A stretch of DNA of 64,000 nucleotides from Paludibacteraceae bacterium (GTDB taxonomy: Bacteria > Bacteroidota > Bacteroidia > Bacteroidales > Paludibacteraceae): positions 90,747 to 154,746 of the forward strand of contig JAFVDX010000001.1 of assembly GCA_017478225.1 (NCBI GenBank), written 5' to 3'. Within the stretch, counting starts at the first letter, position 1. The number at the start of each line of letters is the position of its first letter. Shown here piece after piece: positions 45,439 through 54,733 of this stretch. The notes beneath the pieces were generated by a model, which saw only the letters and a list, made by a program, of their open reading frames with translations, did no database searches and was not told the DNA's origin. Both the position numbers and the translations under genes were made by a program.

Positions 45439-47040
45439 TTACCAAACTTCCTGAGTATTCAGATTCGGATTTTTCGGATAGTCGATGGTGTAATGCAAAC
45501 CTCTTGACTCTTTTCTCTCAAGTGCTTGTCGAGTTATAAGATAACCTACATTGATCATATTTCTCAATTCGCAAATATCTTTTGTAGGATGAACACGCTT
45601 GAAGAGGTCTTCAGTCTCCTCGTAAAGTATGTCTAATCGTTCCAATGCACGCCTCAGACGCAAATCAGACCGCACGATACCTACATAGGTACTCATTATT
45701 TGTCCCACCTCTTTCACATCCTGACTGATTAGCACTTTTTCTTCGTTACTCATTGTTCCCTCGTCGTTCCACGCAGGTACTTTCTCGTTGAAAGTATATT
45801 TATCCACCACCGACAACGAGTGTTTAGCGGCTGCCTCTGCATATACTACGGCTTCAATAAGCGAGTTGGATGCCAAACGATTGCCACCATGCAAACCGGT
45901 ACAACTGCACTCTCCAACTGCATATAGTCTTTGTATGCTTGACTGACCGTCCAAATCAACTTTGATTCCACCACACATATAGTGAGCACAAGGAACTACA
46001 GGTATATATTCTTTAGTTATATCTATTCCTATTGACAAACATTTAGCATATATATTGGGGAAATGATGCTTTGTTTCTTCTGCATCTTTATGAGTAACAT
46101 CCAAACAAACATGGTCTAAAGCATGGATTTTCATTTCATTATCTATTGCCCGAGCCACTATATCTCTTGGAGCAAGCGAAAGGCGTTCATCATATTTGTG
46201 CATAAACTCCTGTCCATCGGGCAATCTTAGGATTCCTCCATATCCACGCATGGCCTCTGTTATCAAATAAGCAGGATGAGTTTCTCCGGGGTGATAGAGT
46301 GCAGTAGGATGGAATTGCACAAATTCCATATCTTTGATTTTTCCTTTTGCCCGATGCACCATGGCAATACCATCGCCTGTTGCTATATTAGGATTAGTTG
46401 TTGTAGCATATACAGCCCCTGTTCCTCCGGTTGCCATCAGGGTTATTTTAGAAAGATAAGTATCTATCTTTTGAGTTTTGGGATTCAATATATACGCCCC
46501 ATAACATTCTTTGTCTGGGGTGCGTTTTGTAACTCTTATTCCCAGATGGTGCTGTGTAATAATTTCTACTGCGAAATGATTTTCGAGCACCTCAATGTGT
46601 GGATTGTGCCGCACAGCCTCCATCAACCCTCGCTGAATCTCCGCACCTGTATCATCCGCATGGTGCAATATGCGAAATTCTGAATGACCACCTTCTCTGT
46701 GCAGGTCAAACGAGCCATCGGTTTTCTTATCAAAATTCACTCCCCATTCTACCAGCCTTCTTATGCCATCAGGAGCATTCTTTACCACTTGCTCTACTGC
46801 TAACGGATCGCTTATCCAGTCGCCTGCTACCATAGTATCGTGGATATGTTTTTCGAAATCATCTACCAGCAGGTTTGTAACACTTGCTATTCCGCCTTGT
46901 GCTTTTGCTGTATTGGCTTCATCTAAAGTGGTCTTGCAGCACAATGCAATCTTATATTTACCCGTTCTTGCCACTTGCAAGGCAAAAGACATACCTGCCA
47001 CGCCACCACCGATAATCAAAAAATCGTAATGCTTAGTCAT
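45439..47040 (-). CDS. nadB: L-aspartate oxidase
   Basis: NadB oxidises L-aspartate to iminoaspartate, the first step of de novo NAD synthesis. The 533-residue flavoprotein has the dinucleotide motif IIGGGVAGMSFALQVART near residue 9, TAKAQGGIAS near residue 45, the active-site region HREGGHSEFRILHHADDTGA and the FAD-binding end ALYAVGECSCTGLHGGNRLA SNSL near residue 365. The C-terminal helical domain is complete. nadA and nadC are not adjacent. It lies 77 bp after the alr fusion gene on the same strand. Confidence 0.95.
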   Translation of the reverse strand: MTKHYDFLIIGGGVAGMSFALQVARTGKYKIALCCKTTLDEANTAKAQGGIASVTNLLVDDFEKHIHDTMVAGDWISDPLAVEQVVKNAPDGIRRLVEWGVNFDKKTDGSFDLHREGGHSEFRILHHADDTGAEIQRGLMEAVRHNPHIEVLENHFAVEIITQHHLGIRVTKRTPDKECYGAYILNPKTQKIDTYLSKITLMATGGTGAVYATTTNPNIATGDGIAMVHRAKGKIKDMEFVQFHPTALYHPGETHPAYLITEAMRGYGGILRLPDGQEFMHKYDERLSLAPRDIVARAIDNEMKIHALDHVCLDVTHKDAEETKHHFPNIYAKCLSIGIDITKEYIPVVPCAHYMCGGIKVDLDGQSSIQRLYAVGECSCTGLHGGNRLASNSLIEAVVYAEAAAKHSLSVVDKYTFNEKVPAWNDEGTMSNEEKVLISQDVKEVGQIMSTYVGIVRSDLRLRRALERLDILYEETEDLFKRVHPTKDICELRNMINVGYLITRQALERKESRGLHYTIDYPKNPNLNTQEVW

Positions 47041-47117
47041 ATATTGTGTATATTTATTTCTACTTACTCTTATTTATTTCAAAAAATGGAAGAACCATTA
47101 GCACTTGTATCCTTAAT

Positions 47118-49001
47118 CTACTTCAAGTCATCTGTTTCCCAATATATTCTTTTTACTCTTCGAGAAACCGATGTCAGTATCTCGTAGGTAATAGTACCCA
47201 ATTTATCTGCCAGTTCTTGAATAGTTATATTATCGCCGAATATCTCTGCGGTATCACCCACTTTGGCATCTGTTCCTGTTACATCCACCATAGCCAGGTC
47301 CATACATATATTTCCTACTATAGGGCACCTTTTGCCTCTGACCACTACTTGTCCGCCATAATTACCCAAACGGCGGTCAAAGCCATCGGCATAGCCTATC
47401 GGAATAACTGCTATCTGACGATCTTCATTAAGAAAAGTATGTCTTCCGTAGCCAATACTTTCGCCTGCAGCAACTGTCTTTACACTCAGAAGTGTGGTTT
47501 TCAGAGTACATACATTTCTCAGCAAAGGTTTTTTGTCATTGTCTTGTATAGCAGAAAAGCCGTACATACCTATTCCTAATCGGCACATATCTTTCTGATA
47601 ACTTGTGAATCGCTCTATACCTGCGCTGTTGAGTATATGCTGGTCAATCTTATATGGCATGGCAGCACATAACATATCGGCGCAAGCGGAATAATTCTCA
47701 ATCTGGCTCAAAGTAAAATCATCCCACGAAGGCTCATCGGCAGTGGCTAAATGAGAAAACACAGATTTTACTTGTACAGAACTATTGTTCTTCAGTGTCT
47801 CAATGAGTTGGGGCATATCTTTCTTTTCGAAACCTAATCGATGCATACCTGAGTCAATCTTGATATGTATCGGATAATGTTCCAAGCCTTCTGCCTCTAC
47901 TGCCTCAATTATGTTTTGCAATGCCTGAAACGAATAAATATTCGGCTCTGCGTTATTCTCTATAATAGTTTGCAGAGCAGCATCTTCTGGATCCATTACG
48001 ATAATTGGCAGTTTAATTCCCGCGGCACGGAGTTCTGCCGCTTCGTCGGCTACGGCTACTGCCAAATAATCAGCCAACTTACGCTCTTGCAAACACTTGC
48101 TTACTTCCACTTCGCCCGTTCCGTATGCAAAGGCCTTAACCATACAGACGAGTTTTGTTGTAGGCTTGAGTAAACTTCTGAAATACCGCACATTATATGA
48201 CAAAGCATTCAGATTCACTTCCATCACCGTTTCATGAGTCTTTTCGGTTAGGCGTCTTTGGATAGTTTCTTCATCGTAGCCTAAATACCTCAACACGGCT
48301 GCACATGTTCTTGAGTTTTGGTGAGTAGAGTCCTCTATAATCGTTTTGGCATCTTTGAACAAAAGCATTTTTTCCTGCCTTTTTTCTTGTAAAGAAGAAA
48401 AGTTCTCCCCATGCTCTTCACCTATGTAAGTTATTACACCGATAGTCGGCTTGATGATTCTCTCGAGTCTCGCCATCTCACCCTTTTCAGATATTCCTGC
48501 CTCAAAAATAGCCAACTGCGTTTTATCATTCATCTGCCACACAGACAACGGCACTCCTATTTGTGAATTATAACTCTTTGGTGAACGAGTAATTCGATAA
48601 TCATCTTTAAGCAGTTGATATAGCCATTCTTTCACAACTGTCTTACCATTGCTGCCTGTAATTGCTATCACAGGAATGTCTTTATACAGCGAACGCTTAT
48701 ATGCCGCTAAATCTTGCAAGGCATCAAGGACATTATCAACTACAATTATTGTAGCCTCATCAAGAGTATAAGTATTAAGATATTCCGAATCAGATTGCAC
48801 TACAAAAGCCCTAATACCTTTTTGGTATAGATCCTGCATATATTTTGCTCCATCGTTTTTACTTGTCTTTAAGGCAAAAAACATGGTTTTCTTTACAGGG
48901 AAAGTTAGTTGTCGAGAGTCAGTGAGCAGATACTCTATATCTACATCATCTACGACTCTTGTGTTACATGCAAGTACGGAAACAATAGTTGAGAGTTTCA
49001 T
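47118..49001 (-). CDS. MurF-alanine racemase fusion with shortened MurF half
   Basis: The product has 627 residues from the ATG at 49001. Residues about 257-627 are a complete PLP-dependent alanine racemase: PLP Lys289 in VCMVKAFAYG, IDSGMHRLGF, and the catalytic Tyr in ESIGYGRHTF. Residues 1-255 come from MurF: the N-terminal domain, Walker A GSNGKT (116-121), YNSQIGVPLSVW, and a piece of helix NSRTCAAVLRYLGYDEETIQ. The usual Bacteroidota fusion has about 820-830 residues (from memory). Here roughly 65 residues after FKDAKTII and the whole MurF C-terminal domain after LTEK seem to be missing. D-alanine supply is expected; MurF activity is not. A start at 49031 adds ten unlikely residues. Confidence 0.88.
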   Translation of the reverse strand: MKLSTIVSVLACNTRVVDDVDIEYLLTDSRQLTFPVKKTMFFALKTSKNDGAKYMQDLYQKGIRAFVVQSDSEYLNTYTLDEATIIVVDNVLDALQDLAAYKRSLYKDIPVIAITGSNGKTVVKEWLYQLLKDDYRITRSPKSYNSQIGVPLSVWQMNDKTQLAIFEAGISEKGEMARLERIIKPTIGVITYIGEEHGENFSSLQEKRQEKMLLFKDAKTIIEDSTHQNSRTCAAVLRYLGYDEETIQRRLTEKTHETVMEVNLNALSYNVRYFRSLLKPTTKLVCMVKAFAYGTGEVEVSKCLQERKLADYLAVAVADEAAELRAAGIKLPIIVMDPEDAALQTIIENNAEPNIYSFQALQNIIEAVEAEGLEHYPIHIKIDSGMHRLGFEKKDMPQLIETLKNNSSVQVKSVFSHLATADEPSWDDFTLSQIENYSACADMLCAAMPYKIDQHILNSAGIERFTSYQKDMCRLGIGMYGFSAIQDNDKKPLLRNVCTLKTTLLSVKTVAAGESIGYGRHTFLNEDRQIAVIPIGYADGFDRRLGNYGGQVVVRGKRCPIVGNICMDLAMVDVTGTDAKVGDTAEIFGDNITIQELADKLGTITYEILTSVSRRVKRIYWETDDLK

Positions 49002-49102
49002 TTTTTCTTTTATATCAAGAACGATATTCAATCATAACAAAGTTGTTATTTATTTTCTTTGTCGATATCGCAAGGTTGGGGCACTTGCGCTCTTGGCGGC
49101 TG

Positions 49103-49156
49103 CAAAATTACTATTTTTTTCTCATTTGCGCAATTCAAACATTTCTTGTAATTTTG
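49103..49156. promoter_or_regulatory. Compact divergent promoters for the alr fusion and the SGNH gene
   Basis: Leftward: TTG (complement of 49131-49133) and TAATTTTG (complement of 49103-49110), 20 bp apart. Rightward: TTTG at 49125-49128 and TAATTTTG at 49149-49156, 20 bp apart. The two -33 elements sit side by side, so both promoters compete for the same stretch of DNA. Confidence 0.75.
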
Positions 49157-49178
49157 CATGCTAAATGAACTTACTTAT

Positions 49179-50627
49179 ATGAAGTATGTACCTTTTTACA
49201 TAACGCTCTTTATATTCAGCATAATAGGTGTATTAGCAGCCATTGCAGCAGTCTTTCCCCAAGACGGACTAACTATAGGACAAGCCACACTCCGCTACCC
49301 TACTCTAACTCAAATGTTCGAGCAAGACACTACTCTCAAAGAGTCCCCTCTTTCGCCGGAAGAACTGCTTGCACAAAGAGCAACCCAAATGCGCATACAA
49401 GAAGAGCAAGAATTTCTTGATTTCTTCAGAAGCAATGAAGCGCGGATACAATTCCCTCTAAAAGACGGCGCAATAGATTACACATATCTTGATTCTTTCT
49501 ACTATGCTCTTAACCATGCTGACAGCAATGCAGTTAGAGTGGTGCATTATGGTGACTCACAAATAGAAGAGGACCGTATATCTGTTGTCTTACGCCGCAA
49601 TCTACAACAAAAATTTGGTGGGATGGGCATTGGTATAGTACCTTTGTACCAAACTGTACAATCAATCACCGAAGGTATCAAAACTTCACAAGAGCCAAAG
49701 AGATATATGGTTTTTGGTTCTAAATCAATGCGCCGCGAAGGCTCAAAACGCTATGGACCAATGGGGCAAACCGCTGTTATTGATACTACCATCAGTATTA
49801 CTTTCCAGCCTCGCTCAAAACAAACAGGTGTCTATTCCGCTCACTACTTCAATCAGGCCACTTTACTGACAGGCGGCGGAAATATCAACATACAATGGAA
49901 AGGGCAAAAAGGCACTGTCCGTAACGACGGCTCTGCTATGCAAATCACCAATCTTATTGTTCCTGATAGTACGACCAATCTCACTATCACTCTGTCAGGA
50001 CATGGTGACATATATGGCATCAGCCTTTCTGGCGAAACAGGAGTTAATGTAGATAATATACCTATGCGCGGTTGTTCGGGTACTATATTTTCAGGAATTG
50101 ATTCCAAACAACTATCCACCTATTTTTCTGCCACTAACACACGACTTATTATTATGCAGTTTGGTGGCAACAGCATGCCATATATCAAGACACAAGCCCA
50201 AGCGGATAAATACATAGGCACACTGCTCACGCAAGTGAAATATATGCAACGCCAGGCGCCACAGGCTCAGATTCTTTTTATCGGCCCGAGTGACATGACG
50301 ACCCGTCTGCAAGGCAAGATGCAGACATACCCGATTTTACCTTATTTTGACGAGGCTCTATCTACGGCACTAACCGAGCAGGCAGGCGTGGCTTACTGGT
50401 CGCTATTTGAAGCAATGGGTGGCGTTGGCGCAATGTCAACATGGGTAAGAAGTGGATATGCAGCAAGCGACTATATTCATTTCACGCGCAAAGGGGCATA
50501 CCAAGTAGGAGAAATTCTATGTGATGCTCTTCTAACAGGATATAATTACTACACATGGCGTGAGAAAGACAAACAACCAATTGAATATCTCAACCCGGAC
50601 AGCACAAACATGCTACAAGAAAAGTAA
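49179..50627 (+). CDS. SGNH/GDSL-type hydrolase, membrane anchored, O-acetylation partner
   Basis: The 482-residue product has an N-terminal membrane anchor (YVPFYITLFIFSIIGVLAAI) and an extracytoplasmic SGNH fold: block I HYGDSQIEEDRI near residue 125, an Asn-bearing block QFGGNSMPY, and the terminal DYIHFTRKGA with the catalytic Asp and His. The gene overlaps the next one (MBOAT) by one base in TAATG, so the two are translated together. Pairs like this transfer acetyl or other acyl groups to cell-surface polysaccharides; the substrate is unknown. The start is chosen at 49179 because an ATG at 49158 lies at the transcription start. Confidence 0.88.
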   Translation: MKYVPFYITLFIFSIIGVLAAIAAVFPQDGLTIGQATLRYPTLTQMFEQDTTLKESPLSPEELLAQRATQMRIQEEQEFLDFFRSNEARIQFPLKDGAIDYTYLDSFYYALNHADSNAVRVVHYGDSQIEEDRISVVLRRNLQQKFGGMGIGIVPLYQTVQSITEGIKTSQEPKRYMVFGSKSMRREGSKRYGPMGQTAVIDTTISITFQPRSKQTGVYSAHYFNQATLLTGGGNINIQWKGQKGTVRNDGSAMQITNLIVPDSTTNLTITLSGHGDIYGISLSGETGVNVDNIPMRGCSGTIFSGIDSKQLSTYFSATNTRLIIMQFGGNSMPYIKTQAQADKYIGTLLTQVKYMQRQAPQAQILFIGPSDMTTRLQGKMQTYPILPYFDEALSTALTEQAGVAYWSLFEAMGGVGAMSTWVRSGYAASDYIHFTRKGAYQVGEILCDALLTGYNYYTWREKDKQPIEYLNPDSTNMLQEK

Positions 50628-52501
50628 TGCATAATTTTTTGCACCATATTTTTGCTTTTGACCCTAATTCACCACTCCTCTTTACCCAATTCTATTTTTG
50701 GGCATTTTTTGCTATTGTATATGCGCTGTTTTCGCTTTTTCATAGCAAACTCTTACTAAGAAATGCTTTTTTATTTTTCGTCAGCCTTTTCTTCTATTAC
50801 AAAACGAGCGGCTTAGCCATTCTGATTCTGCTCTTTGTTACAATAAGCGACTGGTTGATAGGTAAACAAATCTATCGTTCTAAAACGCAGCAGAAAAACT
50901 CATTGGCCAAATTCTGGCTTATCTTGAGTGTATGTATTGATTTGGGCATGCTCTCATTCTTTAAGTATGCCTACTTCCTGACCAACATGATAAACGATAT
51001 GTTTGGTGCCAATTTCGAAGTGTTTAATATCTTTGCATGGGCTGGCAATGGTTTCACTGCGGACGGCAGATTCAATGTTGACAGAATTGTTTTGCCTGTA
51101 GGTATCTCATTCTATATCTTTCAGGTAATCAGTTATACAGCAGACATCTATAGTGAGAGAATCAAGCCTGTAAAGAACTTCCTTGATTTTGGATTTTATG
51201 TGAGTTTTTTCCCGCAATTAGTGGCAGGTCCTATCGTTCGCGCCTCTGAGTTTATCCCTCAACTCTACAAGCCCTTTCACCTTACTCGTCGTCGTTTTGG
51301 AATTGCAGTATTTTGGATCCTGAACGGACTAATCAAAAAAATCATCCTCTCCGACTACCTCGCTGTTAATTTCATCGACAGAGTATTTGAGAACCCGCTA
51401 CTCTTCTCCGGATTTGAGAATTTATCTGCACTCTTTTTATATTCTTTGCAAGTATATGCCGATTTTTCAGGCTACACTGATATTGCAATAGGTGTGGCAA
51501 TGTTAATGGGATTTTACCTACCCAAAAACTTCAATTCACCTTATAAATCACTCAATCCTCAAGAGTTTTGGAGAAGATGGCACATGTCGCTCTCAAGGTG
51601 GCTAAAAACTTATTTATATATTCCGCTTGGAGGCAATAGAAACGCCACTTTTGGCACATATTTTTGGATTATCACCTTTGCTTTTATTGCACTCATCCTC
51701 ACCGGCTCAGTTGTTGCAGCCGCAATTATTGCCTCTGTGGGTATTATTGTTGCTCTTGTGGGAGTATTCAAAAAAGAAAGAAGAAAAAAAATCTATGCCA
51801 ATCTCAATTCTTTCATCACTATGCTTCTTGGAGGACTTTGGCATGGAGCAAGTTGGAACTTCATAATTTGGGGCGGGCTTAATGGTATCGGAATGATCAT
51901 ATACAAATTATGGAAAGATATGTCATGGCATTTGAGGATATTTCTACTCTCACTCACAACCATCGCTATTATCATCATTTCTATATTCTTCCCATTGCCT
52001 GTATTCAAACTCTTTTCAATTTGGATAATTGCAATTTGGTCTGTTAGTATTATCAGATATATTTGGTTCATACTTACTAATATTACAAGCAAAGTAAAAG
52101 ACAATCGTTTCACCAATTCATTAGCAACTATTTGGGCAGTACTGCAAACATTCACATTCATCACCTTCACTCGACTATTTTTCCGTTCAGGCTCCAATCT
52201 TGACCCTCGTACTGCCAATCAAGAAGCATGGCAGACTGCACAAGAGATGGTCAATCAAATTGGCTCTGCATGGGACCTGCAAATCATTCCGGACATAGTG
52301 GCAGAGTATTGGCAGGTGTTCCTTCTTTTTGTACTTGGAATGGCTATTCACTGGCTGCCTGAGCGTTGGAAGCGATGGTACCGACTCAACTTCTCATACC
52401 TCCCTGTATGGCTTATTGCAATAATAGTAGTGATAGTTGTTATCTTTGTATATCAGTTCATCACTGCTGACCTTCAAGCCTTTATTTACTTCCAATTCTA
52501 A
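50627..52501 (+). CDS. MBOAT family O-acyltransferase (AlgI-like)
   Basis: The 624-residue polytopic protein belongs to the MBOAT family, with AlgI/DltB features: PVGISFYIFQVISYTADIYS near residue 163, FFPQLVAGPIVRASEFIPQL near 195, a YADFSGYTDIAIGVA helix near 280, FWRRWHMSLSRWLKTYLYIP near 312 and the catalytic His in LLGGLWHGASWNFIIWG near 405. It passes acyl groups across the inner membrane to the SGNH partner encoded just upstream. The sugar acceptor could be an O-antigen, capsule or peptidoglycan. Confidence 0.94.
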   Translation: MHNFLHHIFAFDPNSPLLFTQFYFWAFFAIVYALFSLFHSKLLLRNAFLFFVSLFFYYKTSGLAILILLFVTISDWLIGKQIYRSKTQQKNSLAKFWLILSVCIDLGMLSFFKYAYFLTNMINDMFGANFEVFNIFAWAGNGFTADGRFNVDRIVLPVGISFYIFQVISYTADIYSERIKPVKNFLDFGFYVSFFPQLVAGPIVRASEFIPQLYKPFHLTRRRFGIAVFWILNGLIKKIILSDYLAVNFIDRVFENPLLFSGFENLSALFLYSLQVYADFSGYTDIAIGVAMLMGFYLPKNFNSPYKSLNPQEFWRRWHMSLSRWLKTYLYIPLGGNRNATFGTYFWIITFAFIALILTGSVVAAAIIASVGIIVALVGVFKKERRKKIYANLNSFITMLLGGLWHGASWNFIIWGGLNGIGMIIYKLWKDMSWHLRIFLLSLTTIAIIIISIFFPLPVFKLFSIWIIAIWSVSIIRYIWFILTNITSKVKDNRFTNSLATIWAVLQTFTFITFTRLFFRSGSNLDPRTANQEAWQTAQEMVNQIGSAWDLQIIPDIVAEYWQVFLLFVLGMAIHWLPERWKRWYRLNFSYLPVWLIAIIVVIVVIFVYQFITADLQAFIYFQF

Positions 52502-52570
52502 CCTGCCAATAACCCACCTGAATTGAGAACATCAAAGGCCAAAGTCAATCATTAGAGCGATTTAGGACAA

Positions 52571-52610
52571 ACAAAAAATCAGCAAGCAATTAAGCCTGCT
52601 GATTTTTTGT
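52571..52610. terminator. Bidirectional terminator between MBOAT and pfp
   Basis: Arms 52571-52584 and 52597-52610 form a 14-bp stem (ACAAAAAATCAGCA) with a 12-nt loop; A and T tracts on the two sides suit both converging transcripts. Confidence 0.85.
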
Positions 52611-52623
52611 TAGAATAAGGAAT

Positions 52624-54285
52624 TTAGCATTTTCCTTTTTCAAGTTTGAGGGTTTGAGTAGGTTGGTCACAAACCTCTGTAGGTCCATAATACTGAATTG
52701 GTCCCGGATAAATATAACTCAAGTGTTCATCAGCCCACTCGGCACGATGAGCCTCAAGATACTTAAATGGTGCGCCATTGAGGTCAACAAGAGCCTTTTG
52801 TATTACAGGTTTCATCTTTCCGTTACGGCGTTCCATATTCATCATCATAGTTATAGGCACACCACCTGCCAACCACTCCTCAGCCGGTGCGGTCAAATTG
52901 CGAACAAGCGACATATAACCTGTTTTGCCAGCAGCAATCAGTTGAGAAGCGGTAACGCCAATCGAGTAGCAATAGTCGGCATCAAAATTAGATGGTATAG
53001 CACAACGACCCTCATAGCCAAAGAAATGGTTTAAAGCAGAGAATTTACCTTTGTATTTGCCTTCTGCCTTAAGCAATGCCAATTTCTTGGCAACCATCTC
53101 AATAAGCATCTTTTCAGTCTCAATCAAACTTACTTGCACATTTCCGTGAGGATCACGATCCATAGTAAGTTGCTTGGCAATACCCTTAGGCAGGTCACGA
53201 TATACCTCGCGACTCTCTTCTGACAACAAGCCTTTTACAAACTGACGCTTCTCGTCGTCTGAATCAAGGGCATTGAATGTTTCTCCATTCTTAGCAAGCA
53301 AGTCATTGAGTTCGGCAATCAATCTCTTCATTGCGGGGATAAACTCAATCAGTCCTTCGGGGATAAGGATTGTTCCGAAATTCAGGCCTTTGTCTGCACG
53401 AGCAACTATAACATCTACTATTTGATTTACTATATCATTCAGAGTCATATTTTTAGCCTGAACCTCTTCTGAAATAAGGCAGATATTGGGTTGGGTTTGC
53501 AAAGCACATTCCAATGCAATATGACTTGCAGAACGACCCATCAGACGAATGAAGTGCCAGTATTTCTTAGCCGAATTAGCATCACGCTGAATATTACCGA
53601 TCAACTCTGAATAAACTTTGCAAGCAGTATCAAAACCGAATGATGTCTCTATCATTTCATTCTTCAAGTCGCCATCAATGGTTTTAGGGCAACCTATTAC
53701 TTGAATACCTGCTTTTTTCTGAAGATAATACTCTGCCAAAACGCAAGCGTTAGTATTAGAGTCATCACCACCTATTATAACAACGGCCTTTACGCCTAAT
53801 TTATTGCAGACCTCAATACCATTGTCAAACTGCCATGTCTCTTCTAATTTAGTACGCCCTGAACCAATGATATCAAATCCACCCGTATTTCTGTATTGGT
53901 CAATTATATCAGCGGTTAATTCTTGGTATTTACCCTCGATTAATCCTGAAGGACCGCCTAAAAAACCATATAGTTTATTTTCGGGATTCAAACGCTTTAG
54001 TCCATCAAAAAGACCTGCTATTACATTATGACCGCCAGGAGCCTGACCACCGGACAAAATAACGCCCACATTAACCTGAGGCAAAATAGGTTTGTCTGCT
54101 TCATTGGCTTCAACCAAATCAATTACGGGCAACCCATAAGTATTCGGGAACAATTTCTTAATTTCTTCTTGATCTGCCACCGACTGTGTGGCTTTGCCTT
54201 CATGAAGCATCATTGCTCCACGAAGCGAACGCGGCACCTTGGGTTGATAAGATGCGCGAGCAATTTGTAACGGACTTTTCTGCAT
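52624..54285 (-). CDS. pfp: Diphosphate-fructose-6-phosphate 1-phosphotransferase
   Basis: PPi-PFK phosphorylates fructose 6-phosphate with pyrophosphate reversibly. The 553-residue product is of the long PPi-dependent class. The motif GGDDSNTNA near residue 170 has the Asp of GGDD that marks PPi enzymes in place of the Gly of ATP enzymes, and [10 protein letters not shown] near residue 205 carries the catalytic TIDGD. The sugar-binding [14 protein letters not shown] region follows near 247. It is a single gene with a -7 box (TAATTTTG, complement of 54441-54448) upstream. Confidence 0.95.
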   Translation of the reverse strand: MQKSPLQIARASYQPKVPRSLRGAMMLHEGKATQSVADQEEIKKLFPNTYGLPVIDLVEANEADKPILPQVNVGVILSGGQAPGGHNVIAGLFDGLKRLNPENKLYGFLGGPSGLIEGKYQELTADIIDQYRNTGGFDIIGSGRTKLEETWQFDNGIEVCNKLGVKAVVIIGGDDSNTNACVLAEYYLQKKAGIQVIGCPKTIDGDLKNEMIETSFGFDTACKVYSELIGNIQRDANSAKKYWHFIRLMGRSASHIALECALQTQPNICLISEEVQAKNMTLNDIVNQIVDVIVARADKGLNFGTILIPEGLIEFIPAMKRLIAELNDLLAKNGETFNALDSDDEKRQFVKGLLSEESREVYRDLPKGIAKQLTMDRDPHGNVQVSLIETEKMLIEMVAKKLALLKAEGKYKGKFSALNHFFGYEGRCAIPSNFDADYCYSIGVTASQLIAAGKTGYMSLVRNLTAPAEEWLAGGVPITMMMNMERRNGKMKPVIQKALVDLNGAPFKYLEAHRAEWADEHLSYIYPGPIQYYGPTEVCDQPTQTLKLEKGKC

Positions 54286-54462
54286 AATTTTACTTTTTAT
54301 TTAAATTTTACTATTTTTACTTTTTATTCTTTTTACTCTTTATTTCAAATTTACACTCAATTTATACTTATTTTTGCTACTTTTTTTAATCATTTAATTA
54401 TTTGATAATGTTCAATATCACTCAATAAATTTTCACCCTGCAAAATTACATTTTTATTTTTA

Positions 54463-54494
54463 TTTGCACAAATAAAATATTTGCTGTAATTTTG
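54463..54494 (+). promoter_or_regulatory. Promoter of tRNA-Pro
   Basis: TTTG at 54463-54466 and TAATTTTG at 54487-54494 are 20 bp apart, with the tRNA beginning at 54520. The rest of the pfp-tRNA gap (54286-54440) is AT-rich and shows only the pfp -7 box. Confidence 0.75.
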
Positions 54495-54519
54495 CACCCG
54501 CTTTCAGAAAGGAAGCATT

Positions 54520-54594
54520 CGGGATGTGGCGCAGTCCGGCTAGCGCATCTGGTTTGGGACCAGGAGGTCGAAGGTTCGAATCCTTTCATCCCGA
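54520..54594 (+). tRNA. tRNA-Pro (UGG)
   Basis: The cloverleaf is complete: acceptor CGGGATG/CATCCCG, D arm GCGC...GCGC, anticodon stem TCTGG/CCAGG with loop TTTGGGA (anticodon TGG), T arm GAAGG/CCTTT with TTCGAAT, and discriminator A. CCA is not encoded. The four-gene TIR/Macro operon begins 140 bp downstream. Confidence 0.96.
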
Positions 54595-54683
54595 CAAAGT
54601 ACTAAAAACAAGCATTTCAGCAAAAAGCGAACATATTAAGTTCGCTTTTTTCGTTTTTACTATACCAATTAAAAAAATTATTG

Positions 54684-54691
54684 TATCTTTG
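54684..54691 (+). promoter_or_regulatory. -7 box of the TIR/Macro operon
   Basis: TATCTTTG at 54684-54691 is a consensus -7 box about 43 bp before the first ATG (54734). No clear TTG lies 20 bp upstream, so the promoter may be weak or need activation. Confidence 0.55.
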
Positions 54692-54733
54692 CCCCGAATT
54701 ATATTTTATGGTGTACAATTTTTAATAGTCACA

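Noticed and set aside
54524..54733. Longer version of the Macro-domain gene starting inside tRNA-Pro
   Set aside because: The added 70 codons are translated tRNA and leader sequence, and a -7 box at 54684-54691 lies between the two starts.
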